Shown: piece after piece, positions 10,938-25,100 of the stretch
Numbering within the stretch: the first letter of the stretch is position 1
Layout: the number at the start of each line of letters is the position of its first letter
Assembly: GCF_024713945.1 (NCBI RefSeq)
Contig: NC_134683.1
Span: 3,597,501-3,661,500, forward strand
DNA: 64,000 bases
Source of the DNA: Dermatophagoides farinae
Taxonomy: Eukaryota; Arthropoda; Arachnida; Sarcoptiformes; Pyroglyphidae
Direction: 5' to 3'
Made by a program: the position numbers and the translations under genes
The notes under the pieces: generated by a model
Databases searched by the model: none
The model's input: the letters and a program-made list of their open reading frames with translations, nothing else
Told to the model about the DNA's origin: nothing

Positions 10938-13900
10938 TTAATGACCAGATGATGGCCAATATGGTTGTTGCATTGATGAATGTGATGCTAAATTTGATGA
11001 AGATGGTGTTTTGTTAATTGTTGTCGTCATCGTTGTCGATGATGGTGTATTGATAATGTATTGAGCATGGCCACGATTGACCAATTCATCAGCAATATCA
11101 ATCCACTATAATAATAATGCATGGATTGATTATTCGAAAAATTTGAAATGAATACACTCAAACTTACCGTTTTATTTTCACCGTTTTTATATAGATTAAC
11201 ACATGGTATACCTGTTTCATCGAAATTTTCAATAAATGCATAAATCACTTGTCCTTTAGCTAATTCTTCAAAACATGCATTCGCTTGTGCTGTCCAACCT
11301 GTTTCTACTACAAAAAAAAATTTGACCATGATCTTTAGCTTTTGAGAAATTTTCGTTTTACACTTACCATCTATTGGTATCACACGTGATAAACGACATT
11401 CTGATGCTTGAAATGGTAAACGTAAAAAATGACAATGTATAGCACGTAATGTATCAACCGGTACATTCAATGCTTCACCACCATAATCAATAAAAGTTAG
11501 ATCACATTCTTGTCTAGATTCATGAACATATTTAACCGATGCACGATACCATCCTTCAGCTGTAGGTGCAGCACAAACAAGACCTTCTTTCACTTGTGGA
11601 ATGGGTGGTGTATCACCATTTGAATAATTTTCTTTCATTTCATGATCCATAGTACTCAACATTGGATATGATGGATGTGTTGGTTGTTGTAGATAAAAAT
11701 GGCTAGCATCAATTGTACAGGATAATACTACTTCGGTCATTACACCGACCGGTAGTGATAGCTAGATATAGAATATAGAAATTGTTCAATAAACAAAAAA
11801 AAATATCAACATCTGATGCTTTTTCATATTATACCTGACAAGAAGCTGTTAATGCCACTGTTGGTGTGATTGGAAAATGATTATAATCCACATTTGGATA
11901 AGTTTCCACGGGGAAACGAGTTTTAATCAAATTTAATGCCTGAAAAACATTAGGTCTGGGACCTAATTAGAAAATTGTGGATTGATTATAGAATCGATGA
12001 TTTCATATTTTTTTGTTAGTATATTTACCATAGATGGTACAAATATTTGTCGTTCCATTATAAGGCTCAATAATAATCTGCGTATTTGTCGACAATTTAA
12101 TTGGATTTATAAATCTTCCTTTACGGCCAATAAGAAATCCACAAAGATCAGTCGGTATACGGAAATTATATTGTATACAATGTTGACTATCCATCGGTAT
12201 AGTATCAAATATTGATGGCATCGGAGGATAAGCAACATTATCATTGATTGTTGTTGTTGATGGATACCAAGAATTTTCTGCAGCAGCCATAGCTTCTGTA
12301 ATTTTATCATTAATAGGCACTGTAGTAGCTGATGTTGATGATGGATCAATTGTTGTTGTTTCAAGCAAACAGCTTCCTTTACCACTATCATTTGATTCCT
12401 TTTAAAAGGAAGATGAAATTCAAAGTAAAAATTAAAATAAAAAGTTGGTAATAATCATTAACTTACCTGACTTTGATCGTCACAGCTATTATTACTACTA
12501 TTAGGATCAGTAACTTGTTGCTGATCTCGCTGCTGCTGCTGCTGTTGTTGTTGTTGTTGATCATCACTGTTTGGTGTTAAAGAAAGATCCGGATAATTTT
12601 GGTAAATATCAGTGTCATCATTTTCATCTTTTATTGATAGCTGTTGTGATGGATCATCAGTATAATCATCAATTTTCGCTGATTTTGAATGATTATCATT
12701 ATTTGCATTTTCAACATTTTCAGCAATTATTTTTGATTCACAATTTTGTTGAAAATCATTTTGTTGATGATCATTTTTATCGACTACCATTGTTTTTGAA
12801 TCACAATTATTTGTTGATGTTATAGTTGCTGTTGATGATGACGATGATGATAATACGATTTGAGCAAATGTTTGTCGTTGTTGTTGACCAATAGAATTTG
12901 TATCTTTATTATGATCACACATTTTTTTATTGTCGGTTTGATCGTCATCAAAAGCGCTCATTTTTGCCATCAAATTCGATGATGTGTTCACTGTTGTTGT
13001 TGTTGTAGTCGTCGCCATCATCAATGGTGGCATTTTCTTATTACCATTACTGTCGTCTTTGGATTGATGATTTGTAGCAGAATCATCAATATGGCTAACA
13101 GGAAGATTGCACCCATCACCATCATTATCATCAATGATTGTATCCAAATCATTATCACTTTCTTCACTACTTGAGACATTTTTCTTATCAATCGATTCGA
13201 TATTTTTATCATTGTTACTGTTAGTAGCATTGTTAAGCTCATTCTGGTTGTTATCATCATCAATATCATCATCATTGGATTTTGGCTCATTCAATTTATT
13301 GTTGGCTACTGTTGATGACTTTTGATTTATTTCATCATCATCATTGTTGTATTTATCAACATTATCATTATTATCCTGAGTTAACGAATCAATTTCTGAA
13401 CATGATTTGATTGTTTCATTATCATCATCAATATCATTTTTCGATTTGATTATTTGTTTACCATCATCATTAGCATCATCATCATCATCATTGTTATTAA
13501 TTTTGTTTTGGACACCACCACCATCAATTTCATCGGTTGTTTTCAATACGGATCGAACGGTATCATCATCATCAATCATAATGATTTCTTTAGTATTATC
13601 GGCTGATGATGATGATGATGTTGATTTGGGTGAACAATTTTTAAATATTGAAAAATTTGATGAATTTTCATGATCGTCAGCATTAATAGCAGTATTGAAT
13701 GAATAATTTTTCAGATGCATTTTCTTAGCTGTATATTCGTCTTCGTCAATACTAGTAAATGATAAACTTGTACTACTAACACTGTCGTTATTCAAATTTA
13801 AATCTTCTTCTTCAGCGTCGTTGTCGTCGTTTTTGATTGATTCAATTACTAGAAATATAGTTAAATTAATTAATGTTTAAAAGAATATAAATGATTAATA

Positions 13901-14397
13901 TACAAACTTTTGATCAAATCTTTGTCATAGAATTCTGGTTGTTGTTGTTGTTGAATTTGATCTTTATTATTACTATTATCGATCGAATTGCCTATATCGA
14001 CAGATATCGGTGATGATGATGAACATGGAATCTTATTATTATCATCCAAATGTTTATCAATGTTTGAATGATGATTTGAATCAAATGTTTGAACACTTTG
14101 TTGTTCAACAATATTCTTCGGTTGATGCTGTTGTTGTTGATGATGGTCTTGTTGTGTTTGGTAATTATTATTAACAGATATGATGGTGGTTGTGGTGGTG
14201 GTCTGCTTTGGTTGTTGTTCACTGTGTTTATCGTCATCAACAACAGATTGTTTTGATTTTTTTGAATTTTTTCGATTCTTCGATGATGATGGCGATGATG
14301 ATGATGATGATTGCCAATAATAAATTGCTGCTAATGTGATGGCCAATAATGAAACACTACAGGCTAACACTACGGCACGATCAGTTAAGGCCATCAA
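10938..14397 (-). CDS. AKAP1: AKAP1-like mitochondrial A-kinase anchor protein with KH and Tudor domains
   Basis: Seven coding exons (13908-14397, 12467-13848, 12029-12398, 11835-11962, 11368-11761, 11168-11307, 10938-11105) give 1023 residues. AKAP1 sits on the mitochondrial outer membrane, tethers PKA and holds mRNAs for local translation. Seen: an N-terminal hydrophobic anchor (about residues 8-28, VVLACSVSLLAITLAAIYYW); a ~650-residue Asp/Asn/Ser-rich disordered region; a KH domain near 700-770 with the GFLIGRKG nucleic-acid loop; and an extended Tudor domain near 800-920 containing VCAAPTAEGWYRA and FIDYGG. This anchor-KH-Tudor order is specific to AKAP1. The PKA-binding amphipathic helix is not obvious. 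The acceptor at 11308 is a tandem TAGTAG that could add or drop one residue. Confidence 0.9.
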
Positions 14398-16576
14398 TGG
14401 TAAGAAATGAATGAAACGATTTTTCGTTTGGTTTCAATCAATCGAAAAAAAAAAAATTTTATTTATTTATTTATTTTTTTTTTTTTTTTGATGAAAAAGA
14501 TGAACTGATGAATTCAATTGCAAGAAAGAAAGAAAAAAATAAGATTTTAATATTCACAGAAAAAAAATTCACAAATAAAATCAATCAATCAATCAATCGA
14601 TCAATCTAAACATTCGCTTTTTTTTTGCTTTTTTTACATAATTCGAACTTTTTTTTCAAAGAAAATTTCCAAACAATTTTTGTGAGAAAAATTTATAATT
14701 CAATTTTGTTGTTTTTTTTCATCTCAAGACACAACATACATACACACGCCGGAAAAAAATTCGGTTTCTAGCAAAAAAAGAACGTTTTTTTTTCTTTATC
14801 AAAAAAAATGTGTTTCTCTCTCGATGTTTGTGTGTGTGTGTGTGTGTGTGGTATTGGCACATTTTACAACCACCACCACCATCATGATGATGATGATCAG
14901 AGAATGTTCATAATGATGATGATGATGGTGGAGGCAACCAAATTAAAATGAATTCACATTTCTACTATTCATGAATGGAATGATGGTAAATGTGGAAATA
15001 TATTATGAAAACAACAACAAAAAAACTGGTTTTTGTTGCCAGAAAATTTTTTTTTTCCCGACTCTCAATGATGATAATAATGATGATGATGATACTTACT
15101 CATACACACACACACACACACACACGAATATCGAGTGTATCAATGTTGTTGTTTTTGTTGTATCAACCGTAAAAACCGAAACAAAAACAACAATATATAC
15201 CGATAATATCAGAAAAATAACCGCAAGTAATGAAAAAAAAAAATTAGGATTCTTATTGTATTCTATGACGGGCGCCACTATCGAACGAAATTATTTAATT
15301 TCGCAATTTGATCATTATCGTCACATATCTATGTTACGTTTTTTTTTTGGTCTCGAAAAAATGAAACTGATTGATACGATGATGATTTCGAATTCGAATA
15401 TTCTCATTGTGTTTGTGTGTGTGTGTGGGTGTGCATTCGAAAACATTTGCCGAATGAAAAAAAAAAATTTGAATGTCAAATGGTTTTGCATGACATTCAA
15501 ACAAAACAAAACAAACAACAAAAACATTAAGCTTACCTTTTTTTTCTCAGATAATCAATTATATCAGATGTGATGATTTTCGAATATTATTGAATGGAAA
15601 AAAAACGAATTATAGGTGTTTTTTTTTTGGTGTTTCTCTGATTTTCTATTTTCTTTTTTTTACAGTTTAATGTGGATTTATTATTCTTTCATTATCATTA
15701 TTATTCATATATCTATGGAAACAAAACAATTATAATCATGTAGATCAAATCATGAAAAAACCAACAATCAAAATCAAAAAATATTATAATTTTGTTTGAT
15801 ATAATCCAAAACAACGTGTGAGATTTGCTTTGCAATCTATAAAATACACACACATGTACATGAACAACACAAACAATAAATATAAAGACAACAGCAAAAA
15901 AAAAAAATAGGAAAGAGAAAGTAGTAGATGTGAAAATTGGCTCAACCAAAAAAAAAAAAAAAAAAAACGCTTAGAACTTGTTGATGATGACAAAAAAAAA
16001 TTTTTTTGTTGATGAAATTACAACGCGTTTATATGATATATATATATATATTGTGTTGTGTTGTGTAAAAATGAATAGAATGATAATGTTGTGTGTGTGT
16101 GTGTGTATGTGTGAAGCAACAGATAGGATGTATGTATGATGCATGGATTTTTTTTTTTTGTCCGTATAATTTTGATGATGATGATACCGGCTTATATTTT
16201 TTTTTTCTTTCTTTTCTTTTAATGAAGAAAATGTGCTCTGATTGCGTTTATTGTTCAATACGCATGTGTATTTAATAATTTAGAAATGAATTTAATTCAC
16301 GTGTATCTTGTCTGATTTACTGCAGTAAAACATTCATATTCTGTTTGTGCTCATTTTTTTTTTTTTTGGTGAAGAATGTGAATATACAAGAATGGTACTG
16401 ACATCTAGTTTTTAATAAATACACAATGTTTGTTTAATATATCGACAATAGATGGCGTTTGACGTAGAAGAATGGATTTTTTATTTTTGTTTTAAAAAAT
16501 TTTTATTTATTTATTTATTTTTTGTTCCGAAATCAACAAAAGATAAATATAACTACAAGAATAATATTTTATATAT
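14398..16576. repeat. Microsatellite-rich gap between AKAP1 and NDUFA7
   Basis: This holds the AKAP1 promoter side and the 3' side of NDUFA7. It contains (TG)n at about 14828-14850, (CA)n at 15103-15124, (TG)n near 15409-15431 and 16091-16108, (TA)n near 16039-16051 and several poly-A/T tracts of 10 or more. A 200-codon plus-strand frame at 14971-15573 runs through two of these repeats, is rich in Lys, Asn, Phe and TH repeats and has no family features, so I do not call it a gene. Confidence 0.6.
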
Positions 16577-17003
16577 TTAATCCCAACGATGAACATGACC
16601 AGGTGTTGGCGGTAGATTAGATTTAGAATCACCAATCTGTTTTGGTGATTGTAATGTTTGTGGTGGTAAAACAGAACGTCGTGCATCTCGATTTACATAA
16701 TAATTATCAAATGCTTTATGTGCTACACCTTGATTCAAATCCGGTTTTGGATATGGTCTATGTATGATTATTGTCAAATAAAAAAAAATGATTGAAATCC
16801 TAAAATAATAATTCAAAAACACACATACCTTGGTGATAGTTGATCTTGAAATCGATTTTGATTATTCCATGTACGCTAAACATAAATCATCATATATATC
16901 CAATGATAAACATTAACAAATTCGAAATAATTGAAAAAATACTTACACCCAATAATAAGGCACGAAAAAATTGTAATGGTTTACTAATATCTCTTTGATA
17001 CAT
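16577..17003 (-). CDS. NDUFA7: NADH dehydrogenase (complex I) subunit A7 (B14.5a)
   Basis: Three coding exons (16947-17003, 16829-16875, 16577-16757) give 94 residues, against 113 in human. This is a small accessory subunit at the matrix arm of respiratory complex I. The match lies in NRFQDQLSPRPYPKPDLNQG followed by HKAFDNYYVNRDARRSVLPP; the human protein has NNYYCTRDGRRESVPPS at the same place, including the hallmark NYY..RD.RR spacing. The C-terminus is short and ends HRW-D, comparable to the human KRWE. The N-terminus is basic, as in the family. The gene is small and easily missed; the confidence comes from the NYY-RDxRR core and the compatible exon phases. Confidence 0.85.
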
Positions 17004-17282
17004 TTTTTTCAGAATTGAATTTATTCACAAAAAAAAATTATGAAATATCAACAACAACAAATCATTGAGCTTGAAAATGTCCTTTTTCGAACAATAACAA
17101 TGACTACAAAAACGCCATCTATCGTAATTTATATAAAAAAAATTTATTCATTTGAATATAAAATAATTTTTGCAACAAAAAAAAAAATTTGAAAAATACA
17201 GAAAAAAATGGAATAGAAAAATTGATCAGTAGGAAATTAATAATTGTTATTATGATGATATGTAAGACAATTATTATCATTA

Positions 17283-18898
17283 TTAACTTTGATGGACACG
17301 ATGATCATTATTTAGATTGATATGTTCATCACGGCGAAGTTTCCATTCAACAATGACAAATGTTAATGTTCCTATTGATGCAAATATTGCCAATATAGCT
17401 AATTGTATATAAAGATTAAAATATGGTGTATAGAAAAATGCACAGGCACATGCGATTGATTGGAAAAATTTAAATAATGCAAATGCCGGTGCACTATTAT
17501 CGGCATATAATGTTCCTAATATTGACATACATTGTGTACAATAACATGAATCAGCGAAACCTAGTAAAAATCCAGATATTAAAGCAATTGTAAGGCTAAA
17601 AAAATGAATAAAAAATGATGATAAAAATTAGTTATTCAATGTAATGATGGAAAAACACTCACTTTGGATCAATGTAAGCGGATTTTTTTACCGTTTCCGA
17701 AATGGTTGAATCAGGTGGAAAATTGATTAAAATCAATAGAAAAGAAACCATATGAATAAAATAGCCCAATACAATGATTGGATCACGTCCCCAACGAACT
17801 GTTTTTGAACCAAGAATACCGAATATAAGACCACCAACAATTTCACCAATACCAATAAGCATGCCGGCAAGACCGACATATTTTTTTGCATTACCACCAT
17901 CTTTATCCAGGCTATTGATACGTCCTAATGCAGTGGTGAAAACACCACTATAAAAACTAAGTTCAATACCAGTATACCAGAATGTAATACATAACAGGAT
18001 CATTCTACGGGTACTCAACAATGCAAATGATTCCTCTATAAATTTCAAGCGAAAACAAACAAAAAAAAATTCATCATCAATTAATAATAATCGTTGTATT
18101 TTTACCCAATCAACTTACTTATCGATTCAATAATATTGAATGAACCAGATGATTCGATTGATTCCTGTGATTGTAAAGATTTTGGTGAACCCAAAAAAAA
18201 CATTGTAACAATACCTATTGAACCAACAATCGATAATACAATATATGTAATTGTTCTTGTTGAATGTGGTATATCTTCACCGGTCATATCTTTGAAATAA
18301 ACAAAAACAAATATATTTCCAAATAGAAGACTACATTGAAATAATGTCCAAAATAAGCCACTATTACGTCCAATTGTTTTTTCTGTTGAACAAACGGTTA
18401 GATAATAACCTTGAGCAGTCCATAAGATTGCGGCACCAAAACCAACAATCATTGATACAATATAAAGAAGCCATGCTTGTGGCCATAGAAAATTGGCTAC
18501 AAATAAGCTACAAAAAAATAATAACAAAATGACATCATTCATCAGACAATCAATATGAAAATGAATATAGAAACTTACATATAGGTTATACCGGAAACAA
18601 TCATCGATATACGAGCACCAAATAATTTAACGAATGCCGGTGCAATCCAATTGACAAGACTAAATATTAAATAAATAAGACACATACTGACAAATGTATT
18701 GGCACCATATTGATCTTTTCCATATTCATGATTGATACTATCGATCATTGGGCCCTAAAATAAAAAATGATTTTTTAATTTAAAATTTAAAACACCTGAA
18801 AATGAAATTACCTGAATGAATCCATTCGTTTGAAATGCTGTGAATAAAAACATAAACGAAAGACCCAATACAAACACGTTGATTAGATCACGATCCAT
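17283..18898 (-). CDS. MFSD11: MFSD11 / UNC93-like major facilitator protein
   Basis: Five coding exons (18812-18898, 18579-18754, 18119-18507, 17663-18035, 17283-17595) give 445 residues; human MFSD11 has 449. It is a 12-helix membrane protein of the UNC93 branch of the major facilitator superfamily, with no established substrate. Landmarks: FMFLFTAFQTNG in helix 1, the ILWTAQGYYLTVC...IGRNSGLFW block in helices 4-5, YTGIELSFYSGVF in helix 7, GIGEIVGGLIFG in helix 8, GFADSCYCTQ in helix 10 and LYADNSAPAFALFKFFQS in helix 11. Each has a direct human counterpart. It lies upstream of NDUFA7 on the same strand, about 280 bp away, with no sign of cotranscription. Confidence 0.93.
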
Positions 18899-20007
18899 TT
18901 TTTTTGTTAATTTCCACCCTTTAATGTTTGTTATATACTATTGATTGATTGATTGAATTCGATATATCAATATAAATTTCCGTAACCAACGTTGTGGTCG
19001 TTGTCGTTGTTATTGTTGTCGTATCAATTAAATAAATGAGATCTGTAAAAATATAAATAAAACCATAAGTAATGATGATAAAAAGAAAAAAATTTTGATT
19101 TAAGATTTATCAATTAAATAATGAAAATGAAATGAAAAAAAAAACAAAGTGCGACATCATTCAATCAATCAATCAATCAATCAAAAAAAAAAAAAAAAAA
19201 AAAATGGCCAATGATTGAGTGTTGTCTAATGGAATGAAAATCATCATCATCATCCATATGATTGATGACAAGGATCCACGAATATCCAAGGAAACAACAA
19301 CAATATACAAATATTTAAAATCATTTTGTATACAATTGATTTGATTTAATAAATGAAAAATTAATTAATTAATTTAAAAAGAGATAAGATAAGATAGTCA
19401 CATCAGGAATATAAAAATCAAACGGAAAAAAAAATTTTTTTAGAAAATACCCCTTGTTGTTATTTATTGCACATGTAACGATAACGAAATTTTGACATTT
19501 AGGCAGCATTTAGGGTAGTAGTAGTAGTAATAATAGTAATGAATTTCAAAATGAGATTGGAAATTCGAATCTCGAATCGCAGATCATTTGGAATGTACAC
19601 ACACACACACACAGATTTTATCAGATGAAAAAATTGACAGGGCCACGCCAACAAAATCAAATATTTCGACGAAAAAAAATACAGTGATTAAAGAAAGAGA
19701 AAGAAAAAAAAAGATGCTTGAATCAAAAAAAAAAGCTGTTTATTTATCATCAAAACGAAATATTCAATTTTCCCTGTTGTTTTTGTTGTTGTTGTTGTTG
19801 TTGCATTCGACGATGATGATAGTGGTTGGTTGTTGATCAACAAACTCCCCACAAAATAAGTTAATAGCGCATGTCAGATATGATGATGATTTAAAAAATT
19901 TAAAATGTGTCGAAATAAAATTTTAAAAATATAATCAATAATCAATAATTTGATTGAATCGGTTTATAAATCATGTATATTGTGTGTGGTGCCAATTATT
20001 GATATGA
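18899..20007. other. Gap upstream of MFSD11, downstream of the macrodomain gene
   Basis: No gene seen. The stretch contains an (AATC)n run near 19163-19182 followed by a poly-A tract, a (TAG)n run near 19516-19527, (CA)n at 19597-19613 and (GTT)n at 19778-19802. It should include the MFSD11 promoter (left part) and the 3' untranslated region of the macrodomain gene (right part). Confidence 0.5.
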
Positions 20008-21094
20008 TTATTTGTCGATTAATGGAAAATATTCTCCAATTAAACGATTATAAATGTCAATATCTTTTTCGAGAAATAAACAGAATATTATTCGATCAAT
20101 TGATTGAAGATTTGATGGATTTTCCAACCATTTTCGTATAGTATCCAATGCAATATTAGCTGCATTTTCATTTGGATAACCAAATATTCCAGTAGATATA
20201 CATGGAAATGCAATTGAACGTAATTGATTATCACGTAACATATCCAATGCATGTTGATAACAACTTGCGAGTAGGTCAGGTTTCTCTCCAATTGGGCCAA
20301 CACAATGGATTATATCTATGATGTTCAAAATAAATTTTTTCAGACAAAAAAATGACAGACTTAATTACTATATATAAAGAAAGACAAATATGGATTATCA
20401 TTGCAAAAATACTTACATTTTGCTGGTAAACGATATCCACCTGTCATTTTACAATCACCTGTATGACAGCCATTCAATGTACGACATTCAGCCTGTAAAT
20501 CCTCATATCCGGCAGCACGATGAATGAAACCATCAACTAGCCATTATTATCATCATGTGATATATTAATTTGTAATCCACAATAGAAAAAAAAAACAAAA
20601 CTAACCTCCACCACCACCAGCTAATTGTTGATTAGCAGCATTAACAATAGCATCGATCTCCAATGTTGTTATATCGCCATTAAACAATGATAAACGATCA
20701 TTCATTTCGGCCATTGGCTTATATTTATTGCATACATTCATTGTTGCTGATGTTGTTTGTGATTTTGATTGTTCAGACCATTTTGGTATCTGATTTAATT
20801 GTACATAATTCTCACCACATTTATAATGTGTACGTTTTTCATTTATTGCCATGGAAAGAAATTTATCTAATTTACATTGATAATATTGTATTAGTGTTGT
20901 TGTTGGATCGATTTTCATCATGTTTTTTTTGCGTCAAACAAATCAAACATGATGACGATTAAGAAAAATTCACACTAACCTTTAGTCGATTGAAAACTAG
21001 CCATTGTTCGTTGTGATTGTTGAGTGAGTGTTGTCAAAACTAAATTAAGACCAATTTTAAATGATAATAATGGAATGACCATACGATTAATCAT
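20008..21094 (-). CDS. MACROD: MACROD1/2-type macrodomain mono-ADP-ribosyl hydrolase
   Basis: Four coding exons (20980-21094, 20606-20866, 20417-20536, 20008-20315) give 267 residues. MacroD enzymes remove ADP-ribose from acidic residues and deacetylate O-acetyl-ADP-ribose. The macrodomain runs from about residue 90: [20 protein letters not shown], then the glycine loop [40 protein letters not shown] and [20 protein letters not shown]. The catalytic-loop Asn-Ala-Ala-Asn and GGGGVD residues are intact. The N-terminus from 21094 reads like a mitochondrial presequence (hydrophobic, Arg/Lys/Thr, no acids in the first ~35 residues), which would favour a MACROD1-like location; a second in-frame Met in exon 1 would give a shorter cytosolic form. 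The exon 1-2 junction uses the only AG upstream of the [12 protein letters not shown] segment. Confidence 0.9.
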
Positions 21095-22149
21095 TATCAA
21101 ATCAAATGAATCAGCTGATGATGGAACCAAAAGAAAACAACGAATCGAACAATCAAATCAATAGATTGACTCAATCATGACCATCGTTCGATAGATGGCA
21201 GTAGCCACATTAACAACAACAAAAAAAAAAAATTTTTTCATTTAAACGCGGTTAAAATATTTTTTGACAATGACATGCTCGGAATTTTATTGTTTTTTTT
21301 TGGGGGGGATTTTGAAACAAAAAAAAATGAGGAAATATTTTTGTATGATGCAAACAAAAAAAAGTTTCGCGCATGGATTGGATGTGTTTACGGGTGTTAG
21401 GAATTGGGGGTTTAAAATATTGCAGGCACACAGATGCTATAGGAAAAAAACATCGAATTGTGTTTGTGTGTGTTAGCCGAACCCAACAGAATTTATAGAA
21501 TGATTCTATTGTGCGTGTGTGTGTGTGTGTGTGTGTGTATATGGACAGGACATGTTATATATTATTGTTGTCTATGTATGAAAAAAACATCAATGTCACT
21601 TGAATGGATGTTTAAAGAGAGAATCTGATGGCCACTAAGTGAGAAATGGGTTGGGGGGATGTGTGTGTGTGTGTGTGTGTGTTTACAACCAGAATTTGAT
21701 GTGTGTGTGTGTGTGTGTGTGTGTGTTTGTCTGTGTTGCCTACGACGAACCAAACGAAAATAAATAGAGAATATGGGTAAACAAAAAAAAACATTTAACG
21801 ATCCAAATGACTATGTGTTCATTGAATTGATTGAATAGAATGAATTCAGTGTCTCTATAGAAATATATCATCATTCCATTCCATTAACACAAATTAAATA
21901 GATTTACACATGCACATCAACATTATCGATTTGACAATCGATTGAATTTAATAATAATAAAAAAAAGAATTGGAAAAAAACCAACAACCAAAACGAAATT
22001 GAATCTTGTGACAATGAAAAGCCATCATCATCTCTATTATCATTGTAAGATGGAGAAATTTGAAAATCATCAAATTCATTGATTCATAAATTTTTCGAAT
22101 AAAACAAAACAAAAAAAAACGACCCTTCTTTTTTCAACAAAAAAAAAAG
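21095..22149. repeat. Gap with long TG repeats between macrodomain gene and Nmdar2
   Basis: The flanking genes diverge, so both promoters are expected here. Three (TG)n blocks lie at about 21514-21539, 21661-21682 and 21701-21726. Frames through these blocks are repeat artefacts. No other feature is recognised. Confidence 0.6.
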
Positions 22150-25100
22150 ATGATGATGCTCAAATTAATCAGACACCGCCCATCATCATATACCTATAGT
22201 AGTAGTAATAATAATAGTAGTTTGATACTATTGCTATCGATGACAATTTTTATCTTTTCATTAATCATCATCATAATCATACCGAATATTGATGGTTCAT
22301 CAAATTATCATAATAATCATCGATCATCATTAATGAATGCACAAAAAATAACATTCGGTGCTATACTGCCCAAAACATCGTTGATCACATTACAGCGACA
22401 ATATTATAAGGTAAAAAAGTTCATTTTTGTATCAGAGAAAATGAATTGATTGAAAAAAAATAAATTTTTTTTCCAGCGCCTTCAAGATTCTGTTGAATCA
22501 TTAATGAAAAGTCGTAATCGTCATGAGAAAAAAATTGAATCTATAAATGAAAAATATAATTTTACAAATTATTATCAAATAACACAGGCTCAAGTTGTGC
22601 CATTATCGTTGGATCCAAATCCAACGGAAATTTTGAATAGTATTTGTAATCAATTATTAGTGAAAAATGTATCGACAATATTGTATATGACCAATTCAGA
22701 AATATGGGGTAGTAATGCTGCATCGGCACAATATCTATTACAATTGACCAGTTATTTAGGCATACCGGTTATTGCATGGAATGCCGATAATATTGGTCTT
22801 GATCAACAGCAAAGTGTTCATTCACGTATATTACAATTGGCACCATCAATGGAACATCAAGCATCAGCAATGTTAAGTATTTTACGTCGTTATTCATGGC
22901 ATACATTTTCAATTATAACCAGTAAAATTGGTGGCTATGATCATTTTATACGTGCATTACGTGATCAAACATTATCGATAAATGATTATAGTTTCACTAT
23001 ATTGGATATAATTACTGTACAACGAACGAATCGTGATGAAATTGTTGAAGAATTACGTCCACTTTCATTTAGTGAAGCAAGAGTCATATTGTTGTATTCA
23101 AATAAACGTGAAGCACAGGATATATTTGCTGCTGCTGATCAATTGAATATGACTACAAAGAATTATATGTGGATTGTAACACAAAGTGTACTTGGACCAA
23201 GAGCCGGATATGCACCGGGTGAATTTCCTACCGGTATTCTAGGTAATAATTGACAGTAATTTATCTCTTTCTTTTTGACATGTTTTTCATTTTTTTTTGC
23301 AGGAGTACATTTCAATACGACACATGAAAAATTATTGGAAGAAATTGAATTAGCTGTAACCATATTTGGACACGGTTTAGAATTATTGGTCAACACTAAC
23401 AATGATAGTAATGTATTGAATTTAAATAGTGCCATTAATTGTAATTCATCGGCCAATATTAAATGGACAACGGGTGAACAATTATTTTAGTATGTTTTTC
23501 TTTTTTGTTGACTTGAATCATTTGAATTAATTGATTGATTTTTTTTGCATTTCAAATAGTTTTCTACGTAATGTAACAATCAAAAGTAAATCGGGTAAAC
23601 CATCGGTTGAATTCAATCTGGATGGTACACTTAAATATGTTGAATTGGATATAATGAATTTGAATAATATGGCCATTTGGGATAAGATTGGTACATGGAC
23701 TGAAGATGGTATAGAAATCAAAGATATAACATGGCCAGAAAATTCTCCAGTACCACCGATAGGTATACCAGAAAAATTTAGCCTAAAAGTAAGCTGGTTA
23801 GAAGAACCACCATTTGTTAATTTTGTGCCTCCCGATAATGAAACCGGTGAATGTCGTATGAGTCGTGCTGTACCATGTAAATATACACTTGTTAATATCG
23901 TCGATAATAGGTTAGTAGTGGTTTTACGATTTCAAAATTTGACCATTTGAAATTTAATTAATTATTTGTCTTCAAAGTACATCAAATGGATGCTGTGCTG
24001 GTTTCTGTATCGATTTGTTACAAAAATTTGCCAATGATCTTAAATTTACCTATGAATTAGTTCGTGTTGAAGATGGTGCATGGGGTATACTGAATGTAAG
24101 TCTTTTTCTTATGATGAGAATCGGAAAAAAAGTTGACTAAAATTCTTGAATAAAATTCAAGAATGGAACCTGGAATGGTTTAATTGCAGAATTGCTTAAT
24201 CATAAAGCCGATATGGTTGTTACATCGATCAAAATTAATTCTGATCGACAAGCATTTGTTGATTTTACCGTACCATTTCTGGAAACTGGTATCGCTATAG
24301 CCGTTGCAAAACGTACCGGTATTATTTCACCAAAAGCATTTCTAGGTAAAATGAGATAAAAATTGTGAAATTTTTAAAATTTGTCAATTTTTACAAATAC
24401 CTTTTTTTGATATATTGTAGAACCATTCGATGTAATATCATGGATCATGATATTGTTGGTCAGCATACAAATAGCTGCATTTGCTATTTTCCTATTCGAA
24501 TGGCTAAGTCCATCCGGTTATGATATGGCAATGAGACCACCAAAAGGTCAGTTTTGATTTGTTGAAAAATTTACTTTTCATTCATCGATTGTTGTTTGTT
24601 TTTAGATCATAAATTTTCATTATTCCGTACCTATTGGCTAGTTTGGGCCATTCTATTTGGAGCTGCCGTACCTGTAGATTGTCCAAAAGGATATACAGCA
24701 AGGTATTTTGATGTTTGTGATTCTGGTTTTGTATTCTTGAGTAATCGGATTTTTTTCGCACATTTCAGATTTATGGCCAATACATGGGCTACATTTGCTG
24801 TCGTATTTCTTGCCATTTATACTGCTAATCTGGCAGCATTTATGATTACACGTGAAGAATATCATGATTTTACCGGTATTGAGGATAAAAAATTGGCCAA
24901 TCCACATCTAAGTGAACCACCATTAAAATTCGGCACCATACCATTCGGTAATACGGAAGCAGTATTGAAATTGAATAAACCAAAAATGTATCATTATATG
25001 GCACCATTTAATCGTTCATCAAGTAAAAATGGTGTTACAGCTGTTAAAAAAGGGTTCGTTTGTTGTTGTTCGATTTAGAAAAAAAATTCAAATTTTTCTA

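Noticed and set aside
14971-15573. 200-codon plus-strand open frame
   Set aside because: It runs through (CA)n and (TG)n tracts, shows no domain or family pattern, and overlaps other equally long frames on both strands.
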